DNA of 64,000 nucleotides from Streptomyces sp. NBC_00820 (GTDB lineage Bacteria; Actinomycetota; Actinomycetes; Streptomycetales; Streptomycetaceae): the NCBI RefSeq assembly GCF_036347055.1, contig NZ_CP108882.1, positions 5,746,501 through 5,810,500 on the forward strand, read 5' to 3'. Positions 40,459 to 49,366 of the stretch are shown piece by piece. The notes below the pieces were generated by a model. It was given only the letters and a program-made list of their open reading frames with translations. It did not search any database and had not been told where the DNA came from. Positions within the stretch are counted from its first letter, which is position 1. Every line of letters begins with the position of its first letter. Both the position numbers and the translations under genes were made by a program.

Positions 40459-41275
40459 GGGCGACGGCAGGGACGAGACCGCGCGCCCGCCGAAGAAGCC
40501 GCGCTCCTTCTGGAAGGAACTGCCGATCCTGATCGGCATCGCGCTGGTCCTGGCGCTGCTGATCAAGACGTTCCTGGTGCAGGCGTTCTCGATTCCGTCG
40601 GACTCGATGCAGAACACCCTCCAGCAGGGCGACCGCGTCCTGGTCGACAAGCTCACGCCCTGGTTCGGCTCCAAGCCCGGGCGCGGCGAGGTCGTCGTCT
40701 TCCACGACCCGGACAGCTGGCTGGCGGGCGAGCCGACGCCCAACCCGAACGCCGTGCAGAAGGTCCTCAGCTGGATCGGTCTCATGCCGTCCGTCAACGA
40801 GAAGGACCTGATCAAGCGCGTGATCGGCGTCGGCGGCGACACGGTCGAATGCAAGGGGACCGGCCCGCTGATGGTCAACGGCAAGGCGCTGAACGAGCCT
40901 TACGTCTATCCCGGCAACACGCCGTGCACCGACGACGAGGTGGGCGGCCGGTTCAAGGTCAAGGTTCCGCAGGGCTACATCTGGGTCATGGGCGACCACC
41001 GCCAGAACTCGAGCGACTCGCGCTACCACCAGAGCGATCAGCACCACGGCATGGTTCCGGTCAAGGACGTCGTCGGGCGCGCCATCGTGAAGGCCTGGCC
41101 GATCAACCGCTGGGGCACCCTCCCGGTCCCCGACACCTTCGACCAGCCCGGCCTGGGCGACCAGTCCGCCGCCGCGGCGTCCCTCTCGGTGGCCCCGCAG
41201 GGCATCGCCCTCGTGGGCGTGCTCCCGGTGGCGGTGTGGCGACGCCGGCGGGCCGCTTCGGCCGAGGCGCGCTGA
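40289..41275 (+). CDS. sipY: Type I signal peptidase SipY
   Basis: 328 residues, GTG start with GTGAGGAG about eight bases upstream. Long polar N-terminus (1-70), membrane helix about 78-100, catalytic Ser106 in IPSDSM (Asp replaces the usual Gly between the two serines), Lys176 in LIKRVIGVGGD, and MGDHRQNSSDSRYH. A C-terminal membrane helix (PQGIALVGVLPVAVW) gives a two-helix topology. The start lies inside the sipX frame. A 30-base tandem duplication covers its stop codon. Confidence 0.93.
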   Translation: MGDVAVGARSGHDGEEHRGHPVEANGPAPDGAMNSADGFAAAGDGTPEEKRPRAASEGDGRDETARPPKKPRSFWKELPILIGIALVLALLIKTFLVQAFSIPSDSMQNTLQQGDRVLVDKLTPWFGSKPGRGEVVVFHDPDSWLAGEPTPNPNAVQKVLSWIGLMPSVNEKDLIKRVIGVGGDTVECKGTGPLMVNGKALNEPYVYPGNTPCTDDEVGGRFKVKVPQGYIWVMGDHRQNSSDSRYHQSDQHHGMVPVKDVVGRAIVKAWPINRWGTLPVPDTFDQPGLGDQSAAAASLSVAPQGIALVGVLPVAVWRRRRAASAEAR

Positions 41276-41309
41276 GCACGGGCCGCTTCGGCCGAGGAGT
41301 GCTGAGCAG
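41250..41309. repeat. 30-bp tandem duplication across the sipY stop codon
   Basis: Units 41250-41279 and 41280-41309 match at 27 of 30 positions; each begins GGGCCGCTTCGGCCGAGG and ends with GCTGAGCA. The first unit contains the sipY stop (41273-41275), so the second is untranslated. Confidence 0.85.
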
Positions 41310-41375
41310 GTGAGTGACAGGACGTCCGCGCCCGGGGGGTGCGGGCGTCGCGTCGTTCGGGGCGCGGTCCCAGAT

Positions 41376-41407
41376 GGGCCGTTTCCCGAAAGGGCCGTTT
41401 CCCGAGG
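41376..41407. repeat. 16-bp tandem repeat in the sipY-sipZ gap
   Basis: GGGCCGTTTCCCGA(AA/GG) occurs twice head to tail (41376-41391, 41392-41407), 58 bases before sipZ. Each unit can form a small GGG/CCC hairpin. Confidence 0.75.
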
Positions 41408-41464
41408 TGTGAGTCGGCTGGGAGGGTGGGCCCGCTCGGGTACCGACGGGTAGGGTGCGGGTCC

Positions 41465-42223
41465 ATGAGTGGCGAGAGCGCGCACACCGCACAGGCCGGC
41501 GGCAGCCGGGTCGGGCAACGGCTTTCCGGGCTGGCCGTCGCCTTGGGCCTGGCGCTGTTCCTCGGCGGATTCGGCTGGGGGGCGTGGTCCTACCGGCCGT
41601 ACACCGTGCCCACCAGCTCGATGACCCCGACCATCGCCGCCGGCGACCGCGTGCTCGCCCAGCGCGTCGACGGCACCGGGGTCCGGCGCGGCGACGTGGT
41701 CGTCTTCAAGGACAAGAGCTGGGTCAGCAACGCCGACGTGGTCAAGCGTGTGGTCGCGGTCGGCGGCGACACGGTCTCCTGCTGCACGGACGGCAAGCTC
41801 ACCGTCAACGGCAAGCGGATCGATGAGCCGTACCTCCCCAAGGGCTCCCTCGCCGAGATCAAGAACTTCCCCACCGTGACCGTCCCCGAGGGCCGCCTGT
41901 TCCTGCTCGGCGACGAACGCCAGGGCTCCCTGGACTCCACCGCCCACCTCACCGACGCGGCCGGCGGCACGGTGTCCCGTGGCGCGGTGTCCGCCCGCGT
42001 GGACGCGGTCGTCTGGCCGATGAAGGGCATGCTCAAGCGCCCCACCGGCTTCCAGGCACTGGGCGCCCTCTCGCAGCCGGGCCCGGTCCGGACCATCGAG
42101 CTGATGATCGTCGTGGGTGCCGTCCTGGTGCTGGGCGGCGGCGCGTACGGCCCGGTCGAGGCGCGCCTGGTCCGCTCGCGCCCCCGCGCCCGTACCCGGC
42201 CGGAGCCCGCCGGTGTCCGCTGA
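41465..42223 (+). CDS. sipZ: Type I signal peptidase SipZ
   Basis: 252 residues. Membrane helix about 20-40, catalytic Ser52 in VPTSSM, Lys94 in DVVKRVVAVGGD, LLGDERQGSLDSTAH in place of the usual GDHxxxSxDSR, so the third box is the most divergent of the four. A C-terminal membrane helix (LMIVVGAVLVLGGGAYG) is present. Preceded by a 189-base gap with repeats, so it may have its own promoter. The last bases overlap the Nudix gene start. Confidence 0.93.
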   Translation: MSGESAHTAQAGGSRVGQRLSGLAVALGLALFLGGFGWGAWSYRPYTVPTSSMTPTIAAGDRVLAQRVDGTGVRRGDVVVFKDKSWVSNADVVKRVVAVGGDTVSCCTDGKLTVNGKRIDEPYLPKGSLAEIKNFPTVTVPEGRLFLLGDERQGSLDSTAHLTDAAGGTVSRGAVSARVDAVVWPMKGMLKRPTGFQALGALSQPGPVRTIELMIVVGAVLVLGGGAYGPVEARLVRSRPRARTRPEPAGVR

Positions 42224-42821
42224 GGCCGGGCCGGCGGACGAGGGTCGCCACGAGGTGTCCCGCGAGGACGCCTGCGACGACTCCCGTGAGGACGCCCGCG
42301 ACGACTCCCGCGACGATTTCCGTGAGGACTCCCGCGGGACCGGTCTGCGCAGGGTGGCCCGGGTGGTGCTGCTGGATCCCGAGGACCGCATCCTCCTCCT
42401 GCACGGCCACGAGCCGGACGACCCGGCCGACGCGTGGTGGTTCACCCCGGGCGGTGGACTGGAGGGCGCCGAGACGCGCGAGGAGGCCGCGCTGCGGGAA
42501 CTCGCCGAGGAGACCGGCATCATCGACGTCGAACTCGGTCCCGTGCTGTGGCGCAGGCGCTGCTCCTTCCCGTTCGCCGGGCGCCGCTGGGACCAGGACG
42601 AGTGGTACTACCTGGCCCGTACGACCCAGACGGCCACCGAGGCCCGGGGGCTGACGGAACTGGAGCGGCGCAGTGTCGCCGGAGCGCGCTGGTGGACGTG
42701 CCGGGAACTGACCCGGGCACATGAGACGGTGTATCCGACAAGACTCGCCGGGCTGCTGCGTACGCTGCTCGACGAAGGTCCCCCCGCCAGGCCGGTCACC
42801 CTGGACACGGAAATCGTCTGA
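42213..42821 (+). CDS. Nudix hydrolase with acidic-basic repeat N-terminus
   Basis: 202 residues, GTG start overlapping the sipZ end, with GGAG upstream. The Nudix box GGGLEGAETREEAALRELAEETG (about 93-115, split here by family spacing) is complete, so pyrophosphohydrolase activity on a nucleoside diphosphate derivative is expected; substrate unknown. Residues 13-42 are a repetitive DDSRED/DDSRDD stretch before the domain begins at GLRRVARVVLLD. This repetitive leader looks like a recent expansion and is not part of the catalytic fold. Confidence 0.88.
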   Translation: MSAEAGPADEGRHEVSREDACDDSREDARDDSRDDFREDSRGTGLRRVARVVLLDPEDRILLLHGHEPDDPADAWWFTPGGGLEGAETREEAALRELAEETGIIDVELGPVLWRRRCSFPFAGRRWDQDEWYYLARTTQTATEARGLTELERRSVAGARWWTCRELTRAHETVYPTRLAGLLRTLLDEGPPARPVTLDTEIV

Positions 42822-42877
42822 GGGCTGGTCGGACTGGCGCACAATGGTGGGATCGCACGGCTGAAGGGGAACATGCC

Positions 42878-43186
42878 ATGAGCGCCGAGGACCTCGAGAA
42901 GTACGAGACCGAGATGGAGCTGAAGCTCTACCGGGAGTACCGAGATGTCGTCGGTCTGTTCAAGTACGTGATCGAGACAGAGCGGCGTTTCTACCTCACC
43001 AACGACTACGAGATGCAGGTGCACTCGGTCCAGGGAGAGGTGTTCTTCGAGGTGTCCATGGCGGACGCCTGGGTCTGGGACATGTACCGACCGGCTCGGT
43101 TCGTCAAGCAGGTCCGCGTCCTCACGTTCAAGGACGTGAACATTGAGGAGCTGAACAAGAGCGACCTCGAACTCCCGGGTGGCTGA
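42878..43186 (+). CDS. DUF2469 family protein
   Basis: 102 residues, strongly conserved throughout actinobacteria. The sequence MSAEDLEKYETEMELKLYREYRDVV... WVWDMYRPARFVKQVRVLTFKDVNIEEL is diagnostic. Small, soluble, acidic. Function unknown; the constant position before yraN/yifB/dprA is seen in Mycobacterium and Streptomyces alike. AAGGGGAAC precedes the ATG. Confidence 0.92.
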   Translation: MSAEDLEKYETEMELKLYREYRDVVGLFKYVIETERRFYLTNDYEMQVHSVQGEVFFEVSMADAWVWDMYRPARFVKQVRVLTFKDVNIEELNKSDLELPGG

Positions 43187-43323
43187 TGAGCGCGGAGTGA
43201 CGCGCGGTGACCTGCGGCTTTCCCCGTCCGGGTGACGGAGTTCTCCACAACCGACGGGTAACGCACCAAGATCCACTTGCTCTCGCATGATGCGTGACGG
43301 TTGGCACCGGAGGTGGTGCCGAC

Positions 43324-43689
43324 ATGAGCAAGGCACGCAGGGGACTCGGCGGCTACGGCGAGGATCTGGCCGCACGGCGGCTGGCCGAGTCCGGCATGGC
43401 GATCCTGGAACGCAACTGGCGCTGCGGACGGTCCGGCGAGATCGACATCGTGGCGCGCGACGGGAACACCCTCGTCATCTGCGAGGTGAAGACCCGCAGG
43501 GGCGGCGGCTACCAGCACCCGATGGCTGCCGTCACGCCCAAGAAGGCCCAGCGCCTGCTGAGCCTGGCCGAGCGCTGGATCCAGGCCCACGGAGGGGCTC
43601 CGCCGGGAGGCGTCCGCATCGACCTCGTCGGGGTCCTCCTGCCCCGCCGCGGCGCCCCCGCCGTCGAGCACGCGCGGGGGGTGGTCTGA
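43324..43689 (+). CDS. YraN/UPF0102 family endonuclease-like protein
   Basis: 121 residues. Restriction-endonuclease-like fold: [31 protein letters not shown] contains the E-x(n)-D...E-x-K catalytic pattern (EID...EVK). Widely conserved, possibly a Holliday-junction-related nuclease; not proved. ATG 43324 is chosen because GGAGGTGG sits eight bases upstream; GTG 43294 is in frame. One base separates its stop from the yifB ATG. Confidence 0.9.
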   Translation: MSKARRGLGGYGEDLAARRLAESGMAILERNWRCGRSGEIDIVARDGNTLVICEVKTRRGGGYQHPMAAVTPKKAQRLLSLAERWIQAHGGAPPGGVRIDLVGVLLPRRGAPAVEHARGVV

Positions 43690-43690
43690 C

Positions 43691-45316
43691 ATGGCGTTCG
43701 CCCGCACATGCTCCGTCGCCCTGGTCGGCGTCGAGGGCGTCGTCGTGGAGGTCCAGGCCGACCTCGAACCCGGGGTGGCCGCCTTCGCCCTGGTGGGCCT
43801 CCCGGACAAGAGCCTCACCGAGAGCCGGGACCGGGTCCGGGCGGCGGTGGTGAACTCCGGCGGCGAGTGGCCGCAGAAGAAGCTCACCGTGGGGCTCAGC
43901 CCCGCCTCGGTGCCGAAGGCCGGCTCCGGGTTCGACCTGGCCGTGGCCTGCGCGGTACTCGGTGCCGCCGAGCGGATCGACCCCAGGGTCCTCGCCGACA
44001 TCGTCATGATCGGAGAGCTGGGCCTGGACGGCAGGGTCCGACCGGTCCGGGGCATCCTGCCCGCGGTGCTGGCCGCCGCCGACGCCGGCTACGAGCAGGT
44101 CGTCGTACCGGAGTGCGCCGCCGCAGAGGCCGCGCTCGTCCCCGGCGTCTCGGTGCTCGGCGTCCGCAGCCTGCGCCAGCTGATCGCGGTCCTGGCCGAA
44201 GAACCCGTGCCCGAGGAGGAACCCGTCGACCTGGGGCGCCCGGATCCCCTGCTGGCCGGTCTGCGGGTGCCCGGCACGGGCATGGCCACGGGCATGCGCG
44301 GCATCGGAGCCGCACACCCCGGCCCGGACCACGACCTGGCCGACGTCGTGGGCCAGTCCTCGGCGCGCACGGCGGTGGAGGTCGCCGCCGCGGGCGGCCA
44401 TCACCTGTTCCTCGAAGGCCCCCCGGGCGCGGGCAAGACCATGCTCGCCGAGCGGCTGCCCGCGGTGCTGCCCCGGCTCACCCGGGAGGAGTCCCTGGAA
44501 GTCACCGCGGTGCGCTCCGTGGCCGGGCTGCTGCCCGCGGGCAAGCCGCTCGTCGACGTCGCGCCCTACTGCGCCCCGCACCACTCGGCGACGATGCAGT
44601 CACTGGTCGGCGGCGGCCAGGGCATCGCCCGGCCCGGCGCCGTGTCCCTGGCCCACCGGGGCGTGCTCTTCCTCGACGAGGCTCCGGAGTTCCGCACCCA
44701 GACCCTGGACGCCCTGCGGCAGCCGCTGGAGTCCGGGCACGTCGTGATCGCGCGCAGCGCGGGCGTGGTCCGGTTCCCGGCCAGGTTCCTGATGGTGCTG
44801 GCGGCCAACCCCTGCCCCTGTGGACGGTTCTCGCGGCGCGACGCCCAGTGCGACTGTCCGCCGTCGGCGATCCGCCGCTACCAGGCCCGGCTGTCCGGAC
44901 CGCTGCTGGACCGCGTCGACCTGCGCGTCGAGGTCGATCCGGTCACCCGCGCGCAGCTCACCGACCCCGGAGCCCGGGGCGAGTCCACCGCGACCGTCGC
45001 CGAGCGCGTGCGGGAGGCCCGGGAACGGGCGGCGGCCCGCCTGACCGGGACGGCGTGGCGCACCAACAGCGAGGTGCCGGGCAGGGAACTGCGGGGCCGG
45101 TTCCGCGCCGCGGCCGGAGCGATGGACGAGGCCGAACGCAACCTCGAACGAGGCGTGCTCACGGCCCGCGGGATCGACCGCGTGCTCCGCGTCGCCTGGA
45201 CGGTCGCGGACCTCGTCGGCCACGACCGCCCGGACGCCACCGATGTCGGCCTCGCGCTGCACCTGCGCACCGGAGTGCCGAGGGGCGTCCCCATGGCCAT
45301 CGGAGCCCTGACATGA
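43691..45316 (+). CDS. YifB/ComM family Mg chelatase-like AAA ATPase
   Basis: 541 residues. N-terminal Lon-protease-like domain (EVQADLEPGVAAFALVGLPDKSLTESRDRVRAA), central AAA+ module with GPPGAGKTMLAERLP and LFLDEAPEF, a four-cysteine zinc element (NPCPCGRFSRRDAQCDCPP) and the Mg chelatase C-terminal domain. ComM in Vibrio is a branch-migration helicase used in natural transformation. Its stop overlaps the dprA ATG. Confidence 0.92.
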   Translation: MAFARTCSVALVGVEGVVVEVQADLEPGVAAFALVGLPDKSLTESRDRVRAAVVNSGGEWPQKKLTVGLSPASVPKAGSGFDLAVACAVLGAAERIDPRVLADIVMIGELGLDGRVRPVRGILPAVLAAADAGYEQVVVPECAAAEAALVPGVSVLGVRSLRQLIAVLAEEPVPEEEPVDLGRPDPLLAGLRVPGTGMATGMRGIGAAHPGPDHDLADVVGQSSARTAVEVAAAGGHHLFLEGPPGAGKTMLAERLPAVLPRLTREESLEVTAVRSVAGLLPAGKPLVDVAPYCAPHHSATMQSLVGGGQGIARPGAVSLAHRGVLFLDEAPEFRTQTLDALRQPLESGHVVIARSAGVVRFPARFLMVLAANPCPCGRFSRRDAQCDCPPSAIRRYQARLSGPLLDRVDLRVEVDPVTRAQLTDPGARGESTATVAERVREARERAAARLTGTAWRTNSEVPGRELRGRFRAAAGAMDEAERNLERGVLTARGIDRVLRVAWTVADLVGHDRPDATDVGLALHLRTGVPRGVPMAIGALT

Positions 45317-46473
45317 CCGGAGCCGCCGGGCCGCAGGAGGAACTCCTCGGGCGGGTGTTCCTCGCCCGGGTGCTGGAGCCGGGGGACGAGGTCGGGGGAC
45401 GGTGGCTGCGGGAGTTCGGGGTGGGGGAGGTGGTGCGGCGGTTGAGCGACGGCGGGGAGCCGTTGCCGGGGGTGAGCGGGGCACGGTGGGCCGGGCTCGT
45501 GGCGCGGGCCGGGCGGGCCGAGCCGGAGCGGGACCTGGAGGTGGCCGGGGACGCCGGGGTGCGGTTCGTGTGCCCGGGGGACGCCGAGTGGCCCGCGCAG
45601 CTCGACGATCTGGGGGACGGGCGTCCCACGGGGCTGTGGGTGCGCGGGCGGGCCGGCCTGCGGATGTGGGCGCTGCGGTCCGTGGCCGTCGTGGGGGCCC
45701 GGGCCTGCACCGAGTACGGCGCCCATGCGGCGGCCACCCTCGCCGCGGGACTCGCCGAGCAGGGCTGGGTGGTCGTGTCCGGGGGCGCCTACGGGATCGA
45801 CGGCGCCGCCCATCGCGGCGCCCTCGCCTCCCGGGGAGCCACCGTCGCCGTCCTGGCCTGCGGCGTCGACCGCCCCTACCCGCGCGGGCACACCGCGCTG
45901 ATCGGCCGGATCGCGGAACAGGGTCTCGTGGTGGGGGAGTTGCCGCCGGGCGATCACCCGACGCCGAGCCGGTTCATCCTGCGCAACCGGGTGATCGCCG
46001 CGCTGACCCGGGGCACGGTCGTCGTGGAGGCCGCCTGCCGCAGCGGTTCGCTGGCCACCGCGCGCGCCGCGCAGCGCCTGGGCAGATTCACCATGGGCGT
46101 GCCCGGGCCCGTCACCAGCGCCCTCTCCGCCGGAGTGCACGAACTGCTGCGCGGGGAGGCGGTCCTGGTCACCGACGCCGCGGAAGTGGTCGAACTCGTG
46201 GGCGCCATCGGCGAGCTGGCGCCGCCCCGGCACGGGCCCGTCCTCCCCCGGGACCTGCTGGAGCCGGCCGCCCGCTCCGTCCTCGCCGCCCTCCCCGGGA
46301 ACCGCCCGGCCCCCGCCGAGGAGATCGCCCACGGCGCCCGGACCACCCGGGACGAGGCGATCGTGAGGCTGTACGAGCTTCGAGCACTTGGTTACGTCGA
46401 ACGACACGGCGACGGCTGGAAGTTGACACGCCAGGCGATGATCTCGGTCCGACCGGGTCGCCGTCCATGCTGA
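45313..46473 (+). CDS. dprA: DNA-protecting protein DprA
   Basis: 386 residues, ATG overlapping the yifB stop (ATGA). The Rossmann-like core shows VAVVGARACTEYGAHAA, VVSGGAYGIDGAAHRGAL, CGVDRPYPRGH and RFILRNRVIAALTRGTVVVEA; the C-terminal winged-helix-like domain is present. DprA loads RecA on incoming single-stranded DNA in competent bacteria; Streptomyces is not known to be naturally competent, so its role may be in recombination during conjugation or repair. Operon with yraN and yifB. Confidence 0.94.
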   Translation: MTGAAGPQEELLGRVFLARVLEPGDEVGGRWLREFGVGEVVRRLSDGGEPLPGVSGARWAGLVARAGRAEPERDLEVAGDAGVRFVCPGDAEWPAQLDDLGDGRPTGLWVRGRAGLRMWALRSVAVVGARACTEYGAHAAATLAAGLAEQGWVVVSGGAYGIDGAAHRGALASRGATVAVLACGVDRPYPRGHTALIGRIAEQGLVVGELPPGDHPTPSRFILRNRVIAALTRGTVVVEAACRSGSLATARAAQRLGRFTMGVPGPVTSALSAGVHELLRGEAVLVTDAAEVVELVGAIGELAPPRHGPVLPRDLLEPAARSVLAALPGNRPAPAEEIAHGARTTRDEAIVRLYELRALGYVERHGDGWKLTRQAMISVRPGRRPC

Positions 46474-46858
46474 CGGAGTGTGTTCGGCCGTCCGGGGGAA
46501 TCCCGTACACCCCTGGGTTTTCCCGGAGTTGGCGCCTTCGGCCGATCACGCAGAGCGAGGCGTGGAGTGAGGTGGCGCGCCCGCCGAGGGGGTTCCGCGC
46601 ACGGGTGGAGCCTCGCCGTTCGCACACCGCGACTCCTCAGTCACGCTACGCTCACGAAGTCCTCGGTGCAGACCGCGCCAACTCGACACCAGACCGGCAT
46701 CGGGCCGACAGCTCACCCAGGTGGCCCATTTCGGCCCGCGACGCCCCACGACACACCGCGACCGCCCACCACGTTCCACTCCGCAGCACCCCGCGACACC
46801 CCCGCAGCATCCCGCAGCACTTAACGGCACTTCACGGCAGAACGGCACAAGGCGACGA
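46474..46858. other. whiG upstream region
   Basis: 385 bases with no credible gene. Toward whiG it becomes a run of imperfect CCGC(A/G)(G/A)CACC motifs (46785-46825). No obvious promoter consensus and no clear ribosome binding site (ACAAGGCGACGA) beyond a weak AAGG. Confidence 0.4.
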
Positions 46859-47701
46859 ATGCCCCAGCACACCTCCGGGTCCGACCGGGCGGCGATCCCC
46901 CCAGCCGCCCGCGACGGTGGCAGCGTGCGGCCGCCCGCTCCCTCGACGCTCGACGAGCTGTGGCGGTCCTACAAGGCGACGGGGGACGAGCGGCTGCGTG
47001 AGCAGCTGATCCTGCACTACTCGCCGCTCGTCAAATACGTGGCCGGCCGGGTCAGCGTCGGGCTGCCGCCCAACGTCGAGCAGGCCGACTTCGTCTCCTC
47101 CGGGGTGTTCGGGCTGATCGACGCGATCGAGAAGTTCGACATCGACCGGGAGATCAAGTTCGAGACGTACGCGATCACCCGGATCCGGGGCGCGATGATC
47201 GACGAGCTGCGGGCGCTGGACTGGATCCCCCGGTCCGTGCGGCAGAAGGCGCGCAACGTCGAGCGGGCCTACGCCACCCTGGAGGCGCGGCTGCGGCGGA
47301 CGCCGACGGAGGTGGAGGTGGCCGCCGAACTGGACATGGAGGTGGAGGACCTCCACGCCGTGTTCAGCCAGTTGTCGCTGGCCAACGTGGTCGCCCTGGA
47401 GGAGCTGCTGCACGTCGGCGGCGAGGGCGGCGACCGGCTCAGCCTCATGGACACACTGGAGGACACCGCCGCCGACAACCCGGTCGAGGTAGCCGAGGAC
47501 CGGGAGTTGCGGCGGTTCCTGGCACGGGCGATCAACACGCTGCCCGAGCGGGAGAAGACCGTCGTCACGCTGTACTACTACGAGGGGCTCACCCTCGCCG
47601 AGATCGGCAACGTGCTCGGGGTGACCGAGAGCCGGGTCAGCCAGATCCACACCAAGTCGGTGCTCCAGTTGCGGGCGAAGCTGGCGAGCTTCGGGCGATG
47701 A
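46859..47701 (+). CDS. whiG: Sporulation sigma factor WhiG
   Basis: 280 residues, FliA-like sigma factor that starts spore chain formation in aerial hyphae, controlled by anti-sigma RsiG with c-di-GMP. Region 2 includes [38 protein letters not shown] and [28 protein letters not shown]; region 4 has [42 protein letters not shown] 46859 gives the conserved [12 protein letters not shown] start. Here it directly follows dprA; in S. coelicolor I recall extra genes between them, so this strain lacks that insertion. Confidence 0.97.
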   Translation: MPQHTSGSDRAAIPPAARDGGSVRPPAPSTLDELWRSYKATGDERLREQLILHYSPLVKYVAGRVSVGLPPNVEQADFVSSGVFGLIDAIEKFDIDREIKFETYAITRIRGAMIDELRALDWIPRSVRQKARNVERAYATLEARLRRTPTEVEVAAELDMEVEDLHAVFSQLSLANVVALEELLHVGGEGGDRLSLMDTLEDTAADNPVEVAEDRELRRFLARAINTLPEREKTVVTLYYYEGLTLAEIGNVLGVTESRVSQIHTKSVLQLRAKLASFGR

Positions 47702-47732
47702 CTTCCCCCGTTCGGGGCGGGGGGTCCGTAAA

Positions 47733-48323
47733 GTGGTTGACGTGCCAAGGATTCGAGCGGCCTCCGTGGCCGAGCACCGGTCGATGCAGCGAGCCGCCCT
47801 GCTGGACGCGGCTCGCTCCTTGTTGTCCGAGGGCGGTACGGAGGCGCTGACCTTCCCGGCCCTCGCCGAACGGACGGGGCTCGCGCGGTCGTCCGTGTAC
47901 GAGTACTTCCGGTCCCGGGCCGCCGTGGTCGAAGAGCTGTGCGAGGCCGACTTTCCCGTGTGGGCGGCGGAGGTCGCGGCGGCGATGGAGCGCGCGGAGA
48001 CGGCCGAGGAGAAGGTCGAGGCGTACGTACGCCAGCAGCTGGCGCTCGTCGGGGACCGGCGGCACCGGGCCGTGGTGGCGATCTCGGCCAGTGAGCTGGA
48101 TCCGGGGGCCCGGGAGAAGATCCGCGCGGCGCACGGGGGACTCGTCGCGATGATCGTGGAGGCGCTCGGGGAGCTGGGGCACGAGCGGCCCCGGCTCGCC
48201 GCGATGCTGCTGCAGGGGGTCGTGGACGCGGCCGTGCGGCGGATCGAGCTGGAGGCGGCGGAGGAGCCGGCCGAGATCACGGATGCCGCCGTGGCCATGG
48301 CCCTGCGGGGCGTGCGGGGCTGA
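47733..48323 (+). CDS. TetR-family transcriptional regulator
   Basis: 196 residues. The N-terminal helix-turn-helix is [50 protein letters not shown] (about 19-68). The ligand domain is Ala/Glu-rich and gives no hint of its effector. GTG 47733 has GGGGCGGGGGG eight bases upstream; GTG 47742 is in frame. Only 31 bases after whiG, so transcription may run through, and the convergent peptidase gene is the nearest other target. Confidence 0.87.
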   Translation: MVDVPRIRAASVAEHRSMQRAALLDAARSLLSEGGTEALTFPALAERTGLARSSVYEYFRSRAAVVEELCEADFPVWAAEVAAAMERAETAEEKVEAYVRQQLALVGDRRHRAVVAISASELDPGAREKIRAAHGGLVAMIVEALGELGHERPRLAAMLLQGVVDAAVRRIELEAAEEPAEITDAAVAMALRGVRG

Positions 48324-48334
48324 CCCCGGCCGTG

Positions 48335-48470
48335 GCTGGGCTGCGGGAGCTGTGTGGACTACGGGAGCTGTATGGACCACGGCGACTGGGCGGGCCGCGG
48401 CGACGGTGTGGACCACGGCGACTGTGCGCGCTCCAGCGACCGCGAGGGCTACGGGAGCTGTGCGGGCAGC
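48335..48470. repeat. Degenerate repeats after the TetR gene
   Basis: Imperfect copies of CTACGGGAGCTGT and TGGACCACGGCGACTG recur in tandem between the TetR stop and the tail of the peptidase gene. Frames are open but composition is repetitive rather than gene-like. Confidence 0.55.
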
Positions 48471-49096
48471 GGCACGCCCGGCACCGGCAGCAGTCTCGAC
48501 GGCCCCCTGCGCAGCAGCCATGGCGGCAGCAGGGCCAAGGGGTCCAGGTAGGTCTCGCCTCGCAGCAGCCCCCAGTGCACGCACGTGGCCGGCCCGCAGT
48601 GCGATCCGGTCGGCTCGACCGTGCCGACCGCCTCGCCGGCCCCTGCCTCGTCACCCTTCCTCACCGACGGGGTCACCGGCTCGTAGGTGGTCCGCAAGCC
48701 GGTGCCCGTCAGTTCGATCGTCACCACGCCCCGCCCTGCCACGCGGCCCGCGAAGGAGACCCGGCCGGCCGCGACCGCGCGGACCGGGGCACCGGCGGCC
48801 GCCGCCAGGTCCACTCCCCGGTGACCGGGACCGTACGCCGTCGCAGGGGGCTCCCAACCGCGCAGGACCGGCGGGCGGGTGCCCACCGGCCAGACGCGGG
48901 CGAGAGCCGGAACCGGGGCCTGCGGGTCCTCTGGAGCCTCCTGGGCCTCCTGGGTCTTCGGGGCCTGCGAGGGTGTCGGGGCAGGTCGGGGGACCGGAGG
49001 CGACGGGCCGGCCCAGGCCGGAGGCGGCAGGGTCGCCGCCGCCGGGAGCAGGAACAGAACGGCCCATCGCGTCACGTACCGCATCACTTCGCGCAT
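48449..49096 (-). CDS. Secreted M23-family (LytM) peptidase-like protein
   Basis: 215 residues from ATG 49096; GTG 49114 and ATG 49084 are alternatives. A signal peptide covers about 1-30 ([24 protein letters not shown]), followed by a Pro-rich stretch. The M23 domain has [20 protein letters not shown] (zinc ligands H and D of HxxxD) and CVHWG, where the usual HxH reads C-x-H. Such proteins trim or bind peptidoglycan. The Cys for His change could lower or abolish activity, although I recall similar CxHWG forms in other actinobacteria. Close to whiG and rpsB. Confidence 0.82.
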   Translation of the reverse strand: MREVMRYVTRWAVLFLLPAAATLPPPAWAGPSPPVPRPAPTPSQAPKTQEAQEAPEDPQAPVPALARVWPVGTRPPVLRGWEPPATAYGPGHRGVDLAAAAGAPVRAVAAGRVSFAGRVAGRGVVTIELTGTGLRTTYEPVTPSVRKGDEAGAGEAVGTVEPTGSHCGPATCVHWGLLRGETYLDPLALLPPWLLRRGPSRLLPVPGVPLPAQLP

Positions 49097-49366
49097 GGGA
49101 GAACCGTCCCGCACTCCGGTCGGTCATGGCGTGACCCGTGGACAGCCGCCCGGTTGTGGACAGGGGCGTCACCCGGTACTCCCGCCGTCCCGTACACTTC
49201 TTCTGGCGATCCGGGTCACCGGGTCGACTTCGCACGCCCCAATACGAGGTCCGGAGACGGCTCGTATCAGCGCCCCTCGGTCCTTAGCGGCTCGGCGCAA
49301 CGCGGGCGTCAGGCGCGACCGCCGTCCGGCGGACGCGGCACAACCGAGAAAACCAAGGAGATGGCC

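Noticed and set aside
38577..42223. Four signal peptidases taken as a recent tandem amplification
   Set aside because: The four differ strongly and match the known sipWXYZ cluster, so it is an old, conserved arrangement.
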